This document shows positions 19,580-28,315 of a stretch of DNA of 64,000 bases, in pieces. Location: positions 248,001-312,000 of the forward strand of contig NZ_JOJE01000003.1 of the NCBI RefSeq assembly GCF_000720255.1. Reading direction: 5' to 3'. The DNA comes from Streptomyces griseus subsp. griseus. Its GTDB lineage: Bacteria > Actinomycetota > Actinomycetes > Streptomycetales > Streptomycetaceae. Under the pieces are notes generated by a model that made no database searches, was not told the origin of the DNA, and was given only the letters and a program-made list of their open reading frames with translations. Position 1 is the stretch's first letter, and each line of letters begins with the position of its first letter. Position numbers and translations under genes: made by a program.

Positions 19580-20490
19580 GCAACGTGACCCGCAAACACA
19601 CCGCGCTGCCCAAGGCCCAGATCCTCATCGAGGCGCTGCCCTGGCTGGTCCGCCACAACGGCAAGACCGTCGTCATCAAGTTCGGCGGCAACGCCATGAT
19701 CGACGAGGACCTGAAGGCCGCCTTCGCGCAGGACGTCGTCTTCCTGCACCACGCCGGCCTCAAGCCCGTCGTCGTGCACGGCGGCGGCCCGCAGATCAGC
19801 CGGGCGCTCGATCAACACGGCATCGTCAGCGAGTTCAAGGCGGGCCTGCGCGTCACCACCGAGGACGCCATGGACGTCGTCCGCATGGTGCTCGCCGGGC
19901 AGGTGCAGCGCGAGCTGGTCGGCCTGCTCAACCAGCACGGCCCGCTCGCCGTAGGCATCACCGGCGAGGACGCGCACACCATCACCGCCACCAAGCACCA
20001 GCCCGAGATCGACGGTGAGTTGGTCGACATCGGGCGGGTGGGCGAGATCACCGCGATCGACACGGGCGCGATCGAGGCCCTGCTCGCCGACGGCCGCATC
20101 CCGGTCGTCTCGTCGATCGCCCGCTCCCAGGACGACGGACATGTCTACAACGTCAATGCTGATACGGCTGCTGCGGCACTCGCTGCGGCGCTGGGCGCCG
20201 AAACCCTCATGGTCCTCACCGACGTCGAGGGTCTCTACGAGGACTGGCCGCACAGCGACGAGGTGATCAGCCGCCTCACCGCCTCCCAACTGGAGAAGCT
20301 GCTGCCGGAGTTGAGCTCCGGAATGGTTCCCAAGATGGAGGGCTGCCTGCACGCCGTGCGCAACGGCGTGACGACCGCCCGGGTCATCGACGGGCGGGTC
20401 CAGCACTCGATCCTGCTGGAGATCTTCACCGACGAAGGCATCGGCACGATGGTCGTGCCCGACCGGACCGATCAGGGGGACGCCGAATGA
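19576..20490 (+). CDS. argB: N-acetylglutamate kinase
   Basis: 304 residues. Phosphorylates N-acetylglutamate, the committed and usually arginine-inhibited step. KFGGNAM (phosphate-binding Lys), VHGGGPQIS and [20 protein letters not shown] are the amino-acid kinase family signatures. The N-terminal helix of about 20 residues before the first strand fits the arginine-sensitive hexameric type. It starts in the argJ stop (ATGA) and ends in the argD start (ATGA). Confidence 0.97.
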
Positions 20491-21695
20491 CCGACAGCGT
20501 GACCAACGCGGAGCTCACCCAGCGGTGGAAGGGCGCGCTCATGAACAACTACGGCACCCCGCGGCTCCCGCTCGTCCGCGGTGAGGGCAGCAGGCTGTGG
20601 GACGCCGACGGCAAGGAGTACACCGACTTCGTCGGCGGTATCGCCGTCAACGCCCTCGGCCACGCGCACCCGGCCGTCGTCGAGGCCGTCAGCAAGCAGA
20701 TCGCCTCCCTCGGCCATGTCTCCAACCTGTTCGTCGCCGAGCCGCCCGTCGCCCTCGCCGAACGTCTCCTGCGGCTCTTCGGCCGCGAGGGCAAGGTCTT
20801 CTTCTGCAACTCGGGCGCCGAGGCCAACGAGGGCGCGTTCAAGATCGGCCGGCTGACCGGGCGGACCCACATGGTCGCCACCCAGGGCGGCTTCCACGGC
20901 CGCACCATGGGTGCCCTCGCGCTGACCGGCCAGCCCGGCAAGCAGGAACCGTTCCTGCCGCTGCCCGGTGACGTCACCCACGTCCCGTACGGCGACGCGC
21001 AGGCGCTGGCGGCCGCGGTCACCGACGAGACGGCTCTGGTGATCATCGAGCCGCTGCAGGGCGAGAACGGGGCCGTGGTGCCCCCGGCGGGCTATCTGAA
21101 GGCGGCCCGCGCGATCACCGCCTCGACCGGCGCCCTGCTGGTCCTGGACGAGGTCCAGACCGGCGTCGGCCGCACCGGCCACTGGTTCGAGTACCAGGCG
21201 CACGAGGGTGTCCTGCCCGATGTCGTCACCCTCGCCAAGGGCCTCGGCGGCGGGCTGCCGCTGGGTGCGACGGTGGCCTTCGGGCGGGCGGCCGACCTGT
21301 TCCAGCCGGGGCACCACGGCACGACCTTCGGCGGCAACCCGGTGGCCTGCGCCGCCGGGCTGGCCGTCCTCGACACCATCGAGAACGAGGGGTTGCTGGA
21401 GAACGTCAAACGGCAGGGCGAGAAGCTGCGGGACGGAATCGAGGGCCTCGGCCACCCGTTGATCGATTATGTCCGGGGCGCGGGCCTCCTCCTGGGTATC
21501 GTGCTCACCGAGCCGCTCGCGCCCCAGGCGCAGCAGGCGGCTCAGGAGGCCGGCTTCCTCGTGAACGCGCCCGCTCCCGACGTCGTACGGCTGATGCCGG
21601 CGCTGAATCTCGGCGACGACGCGGTGGACGCCTTCCTCGGGGCGTTGCCCGGCATCCTCGCGGCAGTGAACGGGGACGGACGATCCGGAGAATGA
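20487..21695 (+). CDS. argD: Acetylornithine aminotransferase
   Basis: 402 residues. PLP enzyme of fold type I that makes N2-acetylornithine. [41 protein letters not shown] and the PLP-Lys region [13 protein letters not shown] are all present, as is the C-terminal block [13 protein letters not shown]. Length fits the family. It overlaps argB by four bases and is followed by argR after 7 bases. Confidence 0.97.
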   Translation: MTDSVTNAELTQRWKGALMNNYGTPRLPLVRGEGSRLWDADGKEYTDFVGGIAVNALGHAHPAVVEAVSKQIASLGHVSNLFVAEPPVALAERLLRLFGREGKVFFCNSGAEANEGAFKIGRLTGRTHMVATQGGFHGRTMGALALTGQPGKQEPFLPLPGDVTHVPYGDAQALAAAVTDETALVIIEPLQGENGAVVPPAGYLKAARAITASTGALLVLDEVQTGVGRTGHWFEYQAHEGVLPDVVTLAKGLGGGLPLGATVAFGRAADLFQPGHHGTTFGGNPVACAAGLAVLDTIENEGLLENVKRQGEKLRDGIEGLGHPLIDYVRGAGLLLGIVLTEPLAPQAQQAAQEAGFLVNAPAPDVVRLMPALNLGDDAVDAFLGALPGILAAVNGDGRSGE

Positions 21696-21702
21696 GACGA
21701 CG

Positions 21703-22248
21703 ATGAGCCAGGCGCAGGACCATGAGCAGAACGGGGGCAACGGGCCCGCCCTCCCGCAGACCCGCACCGCCCGCCACCGCCGGATCGTGGACATCCTCAA
21801 CCGGCAGCCGGTGCGCTCACAGAGCCAGCTGGCGAAGCTGCTCTCCGACGACGGGCTGAGCGTCACCCAGGCGACGCTCTCGCGGGACCTGGACGAGCTC
21901 AACGCGGTGAAGATCCGCAACACCGACGGCGACCTGATCTACGCGGTGCCGAGCGAGGGCGGTTTCCGTACGCCCCGCGCGCCGCTGGGGGGTTCGGCGA
22001 AGGAGGAGCGGATGCGGCGCCTGTCCCAGGAACTGCTGATCTCCGCGGAGGCCTCGGCGAACCTGGTGGTCCTGCGCACCCCGCCGGGCGCGGCCCAGTT
22101 CCTCGCCTCGGCGATCGACCAGGCCGAACTGCACGACATCCTCGGCACGATCGCCGGCGACGACACACTGTTGCTGATCAGCCGGGACCCGTCGGGGGGA
22201 CAGGCGCTGGCCGACCATCTGCTGCGGCTGGCCCAGAACGGGCACTGA
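21703..22248 (+). CDS. argR: Arginine repressor ArgR
   Basis: 181 residues. N-terminal winged helix (about 25-95): [20 protein letters not shown] and [21 protein letters not shown]-terminal arginine-binding/hexamerisation domain ends in [20 protein letters not shown]. It should bind the ARG boxes before argC and argH in this window, and as the last gene of the operon it would be autoregulated. The ATG follows the argD stop by 7 bases, with GGAGAATGA overlapping that stop. Confidence 0.95.
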   Translation: MSQAQDHEQNGGNGPALPQTRTARHRRIVDILNRQPVRSQSQLAKLLSDDGLSVTQATLSRDLDELNAVKIRNTDGDLIYAVPSEGGFRTPRAPLGGSAKEERMRRLSQELLISAEASANLVVLRTPPGAAQFLASAIDQAELHDILGTIAGDDTLLLISRDPSGGQALADHLLRLAQNGH

Positions 22249-22298
22249 CGTCTTTGGTCTCACGGCTTCAGCCATGCTTCCGGGGGCACCTGAACGCC

Positions 22299-22490
22299 AT
22301 GACGACCGGGGGCAAGACGTACTTCCACCTCACTGACGGCGCCGGCGGAGACACACCTGTCGGCGGCGTTCGCCGCGTGAGCGGCATGCTCGCCTACAAG
22401 GGTATGGACGGCATACCCCTGTGGCTCAGCTTCGGAATCGTCGTCATCGCCTTCGTCGCCTTCGCGGTGGGGAGCCGCCGCAAGAAGTGA
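22299..22490 (+). CDS. Candidate small single-span membrane protein
   Basis: 63 codons from ATG 22299 (other starts possible, including ATG 22386, which would give a 34-residue protein). The convincing part is the C-terminus: PLWLSFGIVVIAFVAFAVG is one transmembrane helix followed by the positive tail SRRKK, which predicts an inside-facing C-terminus. The N-terminal part has no recognisable pattern. A GGGGG run at 22279-22283 is a weak binding site. It lies between argR and a terminator hairpin, so it may be the last member of the arg transcript. Confidence 0.4.
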   Translation: MTTGGKTYFHLTDGAGGDTPVGGVRRVSGMLAYKGMDGIPLWLSFGIVVIAFVAFAVGSRRKK

Positions 22491-22500
22491 TGGGCGAAGA

Positions 22501-22545
22501 GCGTCGGTGAGGGAGCCCAGGATGCCCGGGATCCCACACCGACGC
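22501..22545. terminator. Bidirectional terminator between arg operon and apbE
   Basis: GCGTCGGTG (22501-22509) pairs with CACCGACGC (22537-22545); GGGA/TCCC extends the stem inward past one mismatch. It lies between the convergent arg side and apbE side. Confidence 0.7.
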
Positions 22546-22555
22546 CACCGAGGAC

Positions 22556-23347
22556 TCAACCCAACCGCCTGGCCAGCCCCCCGGTGCACCGCACCTCGTC
22601 GCCCGCCGTGATCAGCAGGGCCTCGACGTCGGGCAGCGCCTCCAGCCACCTCAGGGCCTCCCGCGAGCCCATGGCGAACGCCGCCGTCGCCCAGCAGTCC
22701 GCCCACGTCAACCGGGGCGCGACCACCGTCACGGCGACCAGGTCCGTCACCGCCGACCGCCCCGTACGCGGGTCCACGATGTGCGTACCGCGCTCCGCGG
22801 TCCCGGACGTCGCCACGGCCAGCTCGTCGGCCCCGGCCGCGGAGACGACCGCGGCCAGACCTCCGGGCCGCAGCGGGTCCGACACGCCCACCCGCCAAGG
22901 CCGCGCCGGTCCGGGCACTCCCAACAGCTGAACGTCCCCGCCCCCGTTGACGCTCACCCCGCTCACGCCCGGCACCGCGGCCATCCGCCGTGCCGCCCGC
23001 TCGGCGGCCCAGCCCTTGACGACCCCGGTCGGGTCGAGGCGCCCCTCGTACGACGTGCTGAACCAGCCCTCGCTCACCCGCTCCGCCTCGGCGCCCAGCT
23101 CCAGTACCTCGGCGACCTCGGGATCGCACTCCTCGACCGTCAGCTCACTGCGCGCCAGCCGGGAGACCTGACTGTCGTCCCGGTAGGTGCTGAACACCTC
23201 GTTGACCCGGTGCAGCTCGGCGACCGCCTCCTCCAGCGTCGCCGTCACCACCCCGTGGTTCCCGCCGCGGACGTCGAAGGAGAAGACCGTCCCCATGACC
23301 TCCTCCGCATGACGTACCGCGGCGGGAGCTTCCGCTGACCCGGACAC
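22556..23347 (-). CDS. apbE: FAD:protein FMN transferase (flavinyltransferase)
   Basis: 263 residues from GTG 23347; ATG 23296 with GGAGGAGG upstream would give 246 residues but would cut into the usual N-terminal 'HAEEVMGTVFSFDV' block. The protein transfers FMN from FAD onto a Thr of the [S/T]GA[T/S] motif in exported FMN-binding domains. Family blocks: RLDPTGVVKGWAAERAA, SVNGGGDVQLLG, the Mg site THIVDPRTGR and WADCWATAAFAMG. No signal peptide or lipobox is evident. It is the last gene of a leftward five-gene set whose two FMN-binding proteins are its expected substrates; only 4 bases separate it from the preceding stop. Confidence 0.92.
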   Translation of the reverse strand: MSGSAEAPAAVRHAEEVMGTVFSFDVRGGNHGVVTATLEEAVAELHRVNEVFSTYRDDSQVSRLARSELTVEECDPEVAEVLELGAEAERVSEGWFSTSYEGRLDPTGVVKGWAAERAARRMAAVPGVSGVSVNGGGDVQLLGVPGPARPWRVGVSDPLRPGGLAAVVSAAGADELAVATSGTAERGTHIVDPRTGRSAVTDLVAVTVVAPRLTWADCWATAAFAMGSREALRWLEALPDVEALLITAGDEVRCTGGLARRLG

Positions 23348-23351
23348 CGGG

Positions 23352-24092
23352 TCAGCCACCGGCCTGGTCCAGCGCGGACTGCAGCGACTGCTTGTAACCG
23401 GCGCTCGTGTAGGTCGCGCCGGACACCGCGTCGATGTCGGCGTTGCCGGCCGCCACGGCGGCCTGGTTGAGCTTGGGCACGGAGTCCGCTGGACGGTCCC
23501 GTACTGCGTCTGGACGGCACCACCGGTGGCACCCGTGCCCGTACCCGCGCCCGCGGAACCGGATCCGGCACCGGCCCCGCCCGCCTTCGCCTGGTCCAGC
23601 GCGGACTGCAGGGACTCCTTGTAACCGGCGCTCGTGTAGGTCGCGCCGGACACCGCGTCGATGTCGGCGTTGCCGGCCGCCACGGCGGCCTGGTTGAGCT
23701 TGGGCACGGAGTCCGCCCCCGGACACCGCGTCGATGTCCGCGCTCTGTGCCGTGACCGCCGCCTGGTTGAGCTTCGGCACCGCGTCCGCGGTGATCTGGT
23801 CGCTGCGGCCGCCCTTGGGCGCCTGCACCGCCTCCGCCTGCGTGACCTTCCCGTTGCTCACGGTCAACCGCACCTGCACGGCACCGTACTGCGTCTGGAC
23901 CGCGCTCCCGGTGACCGTTCCGGACCCGGCGGCCGCGGCGCCGCCCTGGGCCGACGCCCCCGCCTGCTGCGGCGGGGCCGCGGCCGCGCCCGCCGGGTCC
24001 GTCGCCGGCTTCAGCGACAGCAGCAGCACGACTCCGGACACGGTGGCGGCGGTGGCGAGCACGACGCGTCGGATGGGGTGGCTTTTCTTCAT
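23352..24092 (-). CDS. FMN-binding-domain protein with internal out-of-frame segment
   Basis: 246 residues. A membrane-anchor/signal helix (8-27) and an Ala/Gln-rich linker precede an FMN_bind domain (VQTQYGAVQVRLTVSNGKVT, then PKLNQAAVTAQSADIDAVSG at 106-125). Just before the flavinylation motif would be read, the frame changes: residues 126-200 are Arg/Gly-rich nonsense. From about 202 the correct frame resumes with a second PKLNQAAVAAGNADIDAVSG and ATYTSAGY, restoring an SGAT site (Thr227). In the skipped frame the middle segment encodes another normal repeat with its own SGATYTSAGY. Two indels at about 23717 and 23490, both at edges of a 127-bp repeat, explain this. It could be a real degenerate gene or an assembly error in a repeat. 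Confidence 0.7.
   Translation of the reverse strand: MKKSHPIRRVVLATAATVSGVVLLLSLKPATDPAGAAAAPPQQAGASAQGGAAAAGSGTVTGSAVQTQYGAVQVRLTVSNGKVTQAEAVQAPKGGRSDQITADAVPKLNQAAVTAQSADIDAVSGGGLRAQAQPGRRGGRQRRHRRGVRRDLHERRLQGVPAVRAGPGEGGRGRCRIRFRGRGYGHGCHRWCRPDAVRDRPADSVPKLNQAAVAAGNADIDAVSGATYTSAGYKQSLQSALDQAGG
23363..23489 (-). repeat. 127-bp direct repeat, copy 1
   Basis: Matches 23590-23716 with two differences, at a constant offset of 227 bases. It encodes the C-terminal half of an FMN_bind unit. Confidence 0.85.
23590..23716 (-). repeat. 127-bp direct repeat, copy 2
   Basis: Second copy of the repeat at 23363-23489. This copy is read out of frame in the present gene, although its proper frame is intact. 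Confidence 0.85.
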
Positions 24093-24140
24093 CGTTCCTG
24101 ATTCCCGTGAGTTGAGGTCATTCCCGTGAGGTCCCGTCGC

Positions 24141-25523
24141 TCACATCTCGAACGACTCGTGATGGATACGGCGGGCGGGGACCCCCGCGCCGCGCAGTGC
24201 CTCGTAGACCGACTGGGCGAAGCCGTTCGGCCCGCACATGAAGACGTCGTGGCTGTCGATGTCCGGGATCTTGCGGCGCAGGCTCTCCGCCGAGATGTCC
24301 GGCCGTTCCCCGTCCGGGCTGTTGACCGCGTACATGAGCCGCGCTCCCCGCTCGTCCGCGATCTTGGCGAGTTCGTCCCACAGCGCCAGGTCCTGGGTGC
24401 TGTTGGCCCGGTAGAGCAGGGTGATGTCACCGGCCGCGCCGGGCAGCGTCTCGAACAGCGCACGCATCGGGGTGATGCCGACACCGCCCGCCACCAGCAG
24501 CACCTTGCCGCGGCTGCGCCGGGACGCGGTCATCGCCCCGTAGGGTCCCTCGGCCCAGACCCGGGTGCCGGGCGTGAGCTCGCGCAGGGCGGCGCTGTGG
24601 TCGCCGTTCGCCTTCACCGTGATCCGGAGCGTGCTGGGGCGCGGCGCCGCCGACAGCGAGTACGGGTGGGAGCTGAAGCGCATCCCCGGTGCGAGGAACC
24701 GCCAGCGGAAGAAGTGCCCGGCCTCCGCGCCCATCCGGTGCAGTTTGCGCCCGCTGATCAGCACCGACACGATGCCGGGAGCTTCCTCGATCACGGCCTC
24801 GACGCGCATCCGGTGACGCAGGTTCAGCCGCACCGGTGTGATGACGCGGTACCAGATCACCAGCGCCGTGACCGTGCCGTACAGCACGTACCAGACGGTC
24901 TTCGCGGTGGGCTCGACGGCGAAGTCGTTGCCGGTGGTGATCTGGTGCCAGAACGTCAGGAACACCGCGGCGTACGTCATCAGGTGGATGTGGTACCAGG
25001 TGTCGTACGGCAGCCTCTTGCGCACCCCGCCGACCGACACCAGGCCGATCAGCACCAGCAGACCGGTGCCGATGGCGGCCTTGCCCATGTCCGGCAGCTG
25101 GTCGATGGAGTCGATGGTCTGCTGGACGATGTCGCCGAGCGTCTTGCCGGCCTGCAGCGCGTAGCCCCACATGGTGAGGAAGATGTGCGCCAGGACCAGG
25201 CAGATCGTGTAGCGGCCGCTCATCGCGTGCCAGCGGGCGACCCGGTCGGAGCCGACCCGCCGCTCCAGCGCGGGCACCCGCGCCATCTGCAGCACGACGA
25301 GCGCCATCAGGTACCCGGCGAGCAGACCGGTGATCCGTCCCGCGTTCAGGACCTTCCCGGCCTGGTCGGCGATGGCTGGTGTGTTGCTCCACCACAGCCA
25401 CAGCACGCCCGCGGCGCCGGCCCACACGGCGAGCAGCAGCGGGACGGCGGGGGAGCGGCGCGGGCGGATGCGGCGCATCGTCTGGCGTCGGGCGGCACGT
25501 CCGCCTGCGAGCGTGGTGGTCAC
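24141..25523 (-). CDS. Ferric-reductase-like flavocytochrome (membrane b-haem domain plus FNR domain)
   Basis: 460 residues from GTG 25523 (GGAGGAACC upstream). Six or so membrane helices in 29-230 form a ferric-reductase-like domain with candidate haem ligands His99, His113, His178/180 and His193 (RWHAMSGRY, LAHIF, YHIHLMTY, FWHQI). A ferredoxin-reductase module follows: FAD motif HPYSLSAAP (286-294), EGPYGAMT, NAD(P) motif AGGVGITPMR (345-354) and CGPNGF (430-435). It would move electrons from cytosolic NAD(P)H across the membrane. The next gene encodes an exported FMN-binding protein, the likely acceptor. It shares about half its residues with the reductase at 26072-27421. Confidence 0.88.
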   Translation of the reverse strand: MTTTLAGGRAARRQTMRRIRPRRSPAVPLLLAVWAGAAGVLWLWWSNTPAIADQAGKVLNAGRITGLLAGYLMALVVLQMARVPALERRVGSDRVARWHAMSGRYTICLVLAHIFLTMWGYALQAGKTLGDIVQQTIDSIDQLPDMGKAAIGTGLLVLIGLVSVGGVRKRLPYDTWYHIHLMTYAAVFLTFWHQITTGNDFAVEPTAKTVWYVLYGTVTALVIWYRVITPVRLNLRHRMRVEAVIEEAPGIVSVLISGRKLHRMGAEAGHFFRWRFLAPGMRFSSHPYSLSAAPRPSTLRITVKANGDHSAALRELTPGTRVWAEGPYGAMTASRRSRGKVLLVAGGVGITPMRALFETLPGAAGDITLLYRANSTQDLALWDELAKIADERGARLMYAVNSPDGERPDISAESLRRKIPDIDSHDVFMCGPNGFAQSVYEALRGAGVPARRIHHESFEM

Positions 25524-25582
25524 GGTTCCTCCGTGGGTACGGGACCCTTGGCCCACAGATACGTGCCGGACCTCCCCAGTGT

Positions 25583-26026
25583 TCAGAGTCCCGCCGAGTC
25601 CAGCGCGGACTGGAGTGACTGGCGATAACCGTCACTTGTGTACGTCGCCCCGGAGACCGTGTCGATGTCGGCGCTCTGCGCGGCGAGCGCCTCGCGCCGC
25701 AGCTCGGGGACGGCGTAGGCGTTGATCTCCTGGTCGCGCGGATTCTCCGTGGGATACGTGACCGGGGTGACCTCGGTCAGCTTCCCGTCCCGCACGGTGA
25801 TCCGCACCTGCACCGGCCCCCACCGCGTCTGCACCGAGTCACCGGTCACCGACCGCGTGCCCGACGCGGCCGACGCGCTCGAACTGCCCGCGGGTGCGGG
25901 GGAGCTCACGGCGAGCGCCGGGCTCGTGTGCGGTTTCAGCGTCAGCAGCAGCACCATCCCGGAGACGGTGGCGGCACTCGCCAGTACGACGCGGCGCAGC
26001 GGACGGTCCTTCTTCAACGCGTGCAC
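25583..26026 (-). CDS. Exported FMN-binding-domain protein (intact)
   Basis: 147 residues. GTG 26026 or TTG 26014 may start it (the paralogue begins at the corresponding KK). An N-terminal hydrophobic helix (12-31) anchors or exports it; a Ser/Ala-rich linker follows, then one FMN_bind domain (60-147) with VQVRITVRDGKLTEVTPVTY and the flavinylation motif SGAT at 125-128 (Thr128). ApbE, encoded two genes downstream, would attach FMN there through a phosphoester bond. Located between the two flavocytochrome genes, it is the probable electron acceptor on the outside of the membrane. Confidence 0.88.
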   Translation of the reverse strand: MHALKKDRPLRRVVLASAATVSGMVLLLTLKPHTSPALAVSSPAPAGSSSASAASGTRSVTGDSVQTRWGPVQVRITVRDGKLTEVTPVTYPTENPRDQEINAYAVPELRREALAAQSADIDTVSGATYTSDGYRQSLQSALDSAGL

Positions 26027-26071
26027 GTCTCAGTCCTCACAGTTCTCACCGTTCTCACAGTCCTCAGGTCC

Positions 26072-27421
26072 TTACAATTCGAACGACTCGTGGTGGATAC
26101 GGCGGTCCGGCACACCGGCGGCGCGCAGCGCCTCGTACACGTCCCGGGCGAAGCCGGGCGGACCGCAGACGTACACGTCGTGCCCGGTGAGGTCGGGGAC
26201 GGCCGCGCGCAGGGCACCGGCGCCGAGGTCCGGGCGCTGCCCCTCCGGCCCGTTGAGCGCGTACAGCACCCGAGCCCCGCGCCAGCGCGCCACCGCCTCC
26301 AGTTCACCGCCGAGGGCGAGGTCCTCCACCCGGCGCGCCCGGTACAGCAGGGTGACCTCGCCGGGCAGCGTCTCGAACAGCGCCCGCAGCGGGGTGATAC
26401 CGACCCCACCGGCGATCAGCAGTGACCTGGGCGCGGTGCGCCGGTCGGCGGTCAGCGCCCCGTACGGGCCCTCCGCCCACACCCGCGTCCCGGGCCGCAG
26501 CAGGGCCACTGCCGCGCTGTGCCCGCCGAGCGCCTTGACGGTGATGCGCATCCGGTCCCCGCGGGGCGGCGCCGACAGCGAGTACGGCGTCGAGGTCTTC
26601 GCCAGCCCCGGCGCGAGGAACCGCCAGCGGAAGAACTGCCCCGACCGGGCGCCCAGTTCCTCCACCCGCCGCCCCCGGACCACGACGGAGTACACGCCCG
26701 GCGCCTCCCGCACCACGGACTCCACCAGGAGCCTGTGACGCAGGTTGAGCCGCACCGGGACCAGGACCCGGAACCACAGCACCAGCGCGGCCACGCCCAG
26801 GTACAGCGCGTACCAGGCGGCCGTGGCCACCGGGGCGCCGGCGAACTCGTTGCCGAGGGCCAGTTGGTGGCCCAAGGCGAGGAAGACGGCCGCGTAGGTG
26901 AGCAGATGGACGTAGTACCAGAACTCGTGGCTCGTCCGGCGCCGCACCGCCCGGGCCGAGGTGACACCCACCGCGAGGAGGATCACCGTGCCGGCGGTGG
27001 CCTTCAGCATCTCCGGATAGTCCAGGACGACGGTGACCGTCTCGTGCCAGAGGGAGGCACGGTCCTGGGCGGCGTACCCGGCGAGGATCAGCACGACGTG
27101 CGCGAGCAGCAGACAGACGGTGTACCGGCCCGCCCGCGCGTGCCAGCGCGCCACCCGGTCCGAGCCGATCCGCCGCTCCAGCAGCGGCACCCGCGCCATC
27201 AGACCGACGAGCACCGCGCACGCGTACCCGCACAGCAGGCCGGCGATCCGTCCGGCGCCGGTCAGCCAGCCGGCCGTACCGACGACCGAGCCGGTGCCGG
27301 ACCACCACAGGGCGAGCACGGCCGCGGCGCCCGCCCAGAGCACGGCGAGCAGCAGGCCGGCCGCCGGCCGCACGGGCGGCGTCGTGGGCGGTGCCGTCCG
27401 CCGCTCGTACACGGTGCTCAT
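26072..27421 (-). CDS. Ferric-reductase-like flavocytochrome, paralogue
   Basis: 449 residues. Same architecture as the protein at 24141-25523: membrane domain 20-230 with candidate haem ligands His94, His108, His172 and His185, then FAD motif TPYSLSAPP, EGPYGALT, AGGVGITPLR and CGPPGFARDVYEAL, ending in IHHESFEL. It is the first gene of the leftward set. Start ATG 27421 has GGACG upstream. Divergent to the two-component system, with 150 bases of operator-rich DNA between them. The repeated reductase/FMN_bind order implies a segmental duplication of a two-gene module. Confidence 0.88.
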   Translation of the reverse strand: MSTVYERRTAPPTTPPVRPAAGLLLAVLWAGAAAVLALWWSGTGSVVGTAGWLTGAGRIAGLLCGYACAVLVGLMARVPLLERRIGSDRVARWHARAGRYTVCLLLAHVVLILAGYAAQDRASLWHETVTVVLDYPEMLKATAGTVILLAVGVTSARAVRRRTSHEFWYYVHLLTYAAVFLALGHQLALGNEFAGAPVATAAWYALYLGVAALVLWFRVLVPVRLNLRHRLLVESVVREAPGVYSVVVRGRRVEELGARSGQFFRWRFLAPGLAKTSTPYSLSAPPRGDRMRITVKALGGHSAAVALLRPGTRVWAEGPYGALTADRRTAPRSLLIAGGVGITPLRALFETLPGEVTLLYRARRVEDLALGGELEAVARWRGARVLYALNGPEGQRPDLGAGALRAAVPDLTGHDVYVCGPPGFARDVYEALRAAGVPDRRIHHESFEL

Positions 27422-27471
27422 GGGGTGCGTCCTTTCGCCGCTCGGAACGCCACTGTGCGCGGCGAACCTAG

Positions 27472-27522
27472 GAGTCCGCTCTGAGCGGCGGCCCGCAGAG
27501 CGGACTCAGAGGAAACTCAGAG
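27472..27522. promoter_or_regulatory. Operator cluster between electron-transfer genes and two-component system
   Basis: GAGTCCGCTCTG (27472-27483) and CAGAGCGGACTC (27496-27507) form a perfect 12-bp inverted repeat. ACTCAGAG occurs twice at 11-base spacing (27504-27511, 27515-27522), the one-turn direct-repeat geometry bound by OmpR/PhoB regulators. These sites are placed to control both divergent promoters. Confidence 0.6.
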
Positions 27523-27571
27523 CATCCGGGGGCGCCCGCCGGGCCCGGGAGGGGCGAAGCTGGTAGCAGCC

Positions 27572-28315
27572 ATGAACCACACCACCCGCTCCGGCCGCCC
27601 CGCCCTCACCCGCCCCGACGGCACCCCGCTCCGCGTCCTCGTCGTCGACGACGACCCGGACCTCGCCGAGGTGCTCTCCGGCGCCCTGCGCTACGAGGGC
27701 TGGCAGGTGCGCACGGCGGGCGACGGGGCCTCGGCGGTGACGGCCGCCCGGGCGCTGATGCCCGACGCGGTCGTCCTCGACGTGATGCTCCCGGACACCG
27801 ACGGCTTCGCGGTCCTGCGCACCCTGCACACCGTGAAACCCGACGTCTGCGTCCTCTTCCTCACCGCGCGGGACGCGGTGGAGGACCGCATCGCCGGCAT
27901 CACCGCGGGCGGCGACGACTACGTCACCAAGCCCTTCAGCCTGGAGGAGGTCGTCGCCCGGCTGCGCGGACTGCTGCGCCGCGCCGGCATGGCCCGCCGT
28001 CCCGACGAGGGCCCGCTGCTGACCGTGGGCGCCCTGGTGATGGACGAGGAGGCCCGCGAGGTCACCCGCGCGGGCGGGCTGATCGAGCTCTCCCCGACCG
28101 AGTTCGAACTCCTCCGCTTCCTCATGCGCAACCCCCGCCGCGTCCTCAGCAAGGCCCAGATACTCGACCGCGTCTGGTCCTACGACTTCGGCGGCCGCGC
28201 CCATGTCGTCGAGCTGTACATCTCCTACCTGCGCAAGAAGGTGGACGCGGGCCGCGAACCGATGATCCACACGGTGCGCGGGGCGGGGTACGTACTGAAG
28301 CCGGGGTCGCGGTGA
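27572..28315 (+). CDS. OmpR/PhoB-family response regulator
   Basis: 247 residues. Receiver domain 21-135: LVVDDDPDLAEVL, phospho-acceptor Asp in VVLDVMLPDTDGF, FLTARDAVEDRI and DYVTKPFSLEEVVARLRGLL. C-terminal winged helix 148-243: LSPTEFELLRFLMRNPRRVL and SYLRKKVDAG followed by RGAGYVLKP. The kinase gene overlaps its stop by four bases. Given the divergent arrangement and the one-turn direct repeats in the intergenic region, it most likely regulates the flavocytochrome/FMN_bind/apbE genes and itself; this is inference. The ATG lies at 27572; a GGGAGGGGCGAAG segment precedes it by about 13 bases. Confidence 0.93.
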   Translation: MNHTTRSGRPALTRPDGTPLRVLVVDDDPDLAEVLSGALRYEGWQVRTAGDGASAVTAARALMPDAVVLDVMLPDTDGFAVLRTLHTVKPDVCVLFLTARDAVEDRIAGITAGGDDYVTKPFSLEEVVARLRGLLRRAGMARRPDEGPLLTVGALVMDEEAREVTRAGGLIELSPTEFELLRFLMRNPRRVLSKAQILDRVWSYDFGGRAHVVELYISYLRKKVDAGREPMIHTVRGAGYVLKPGSR

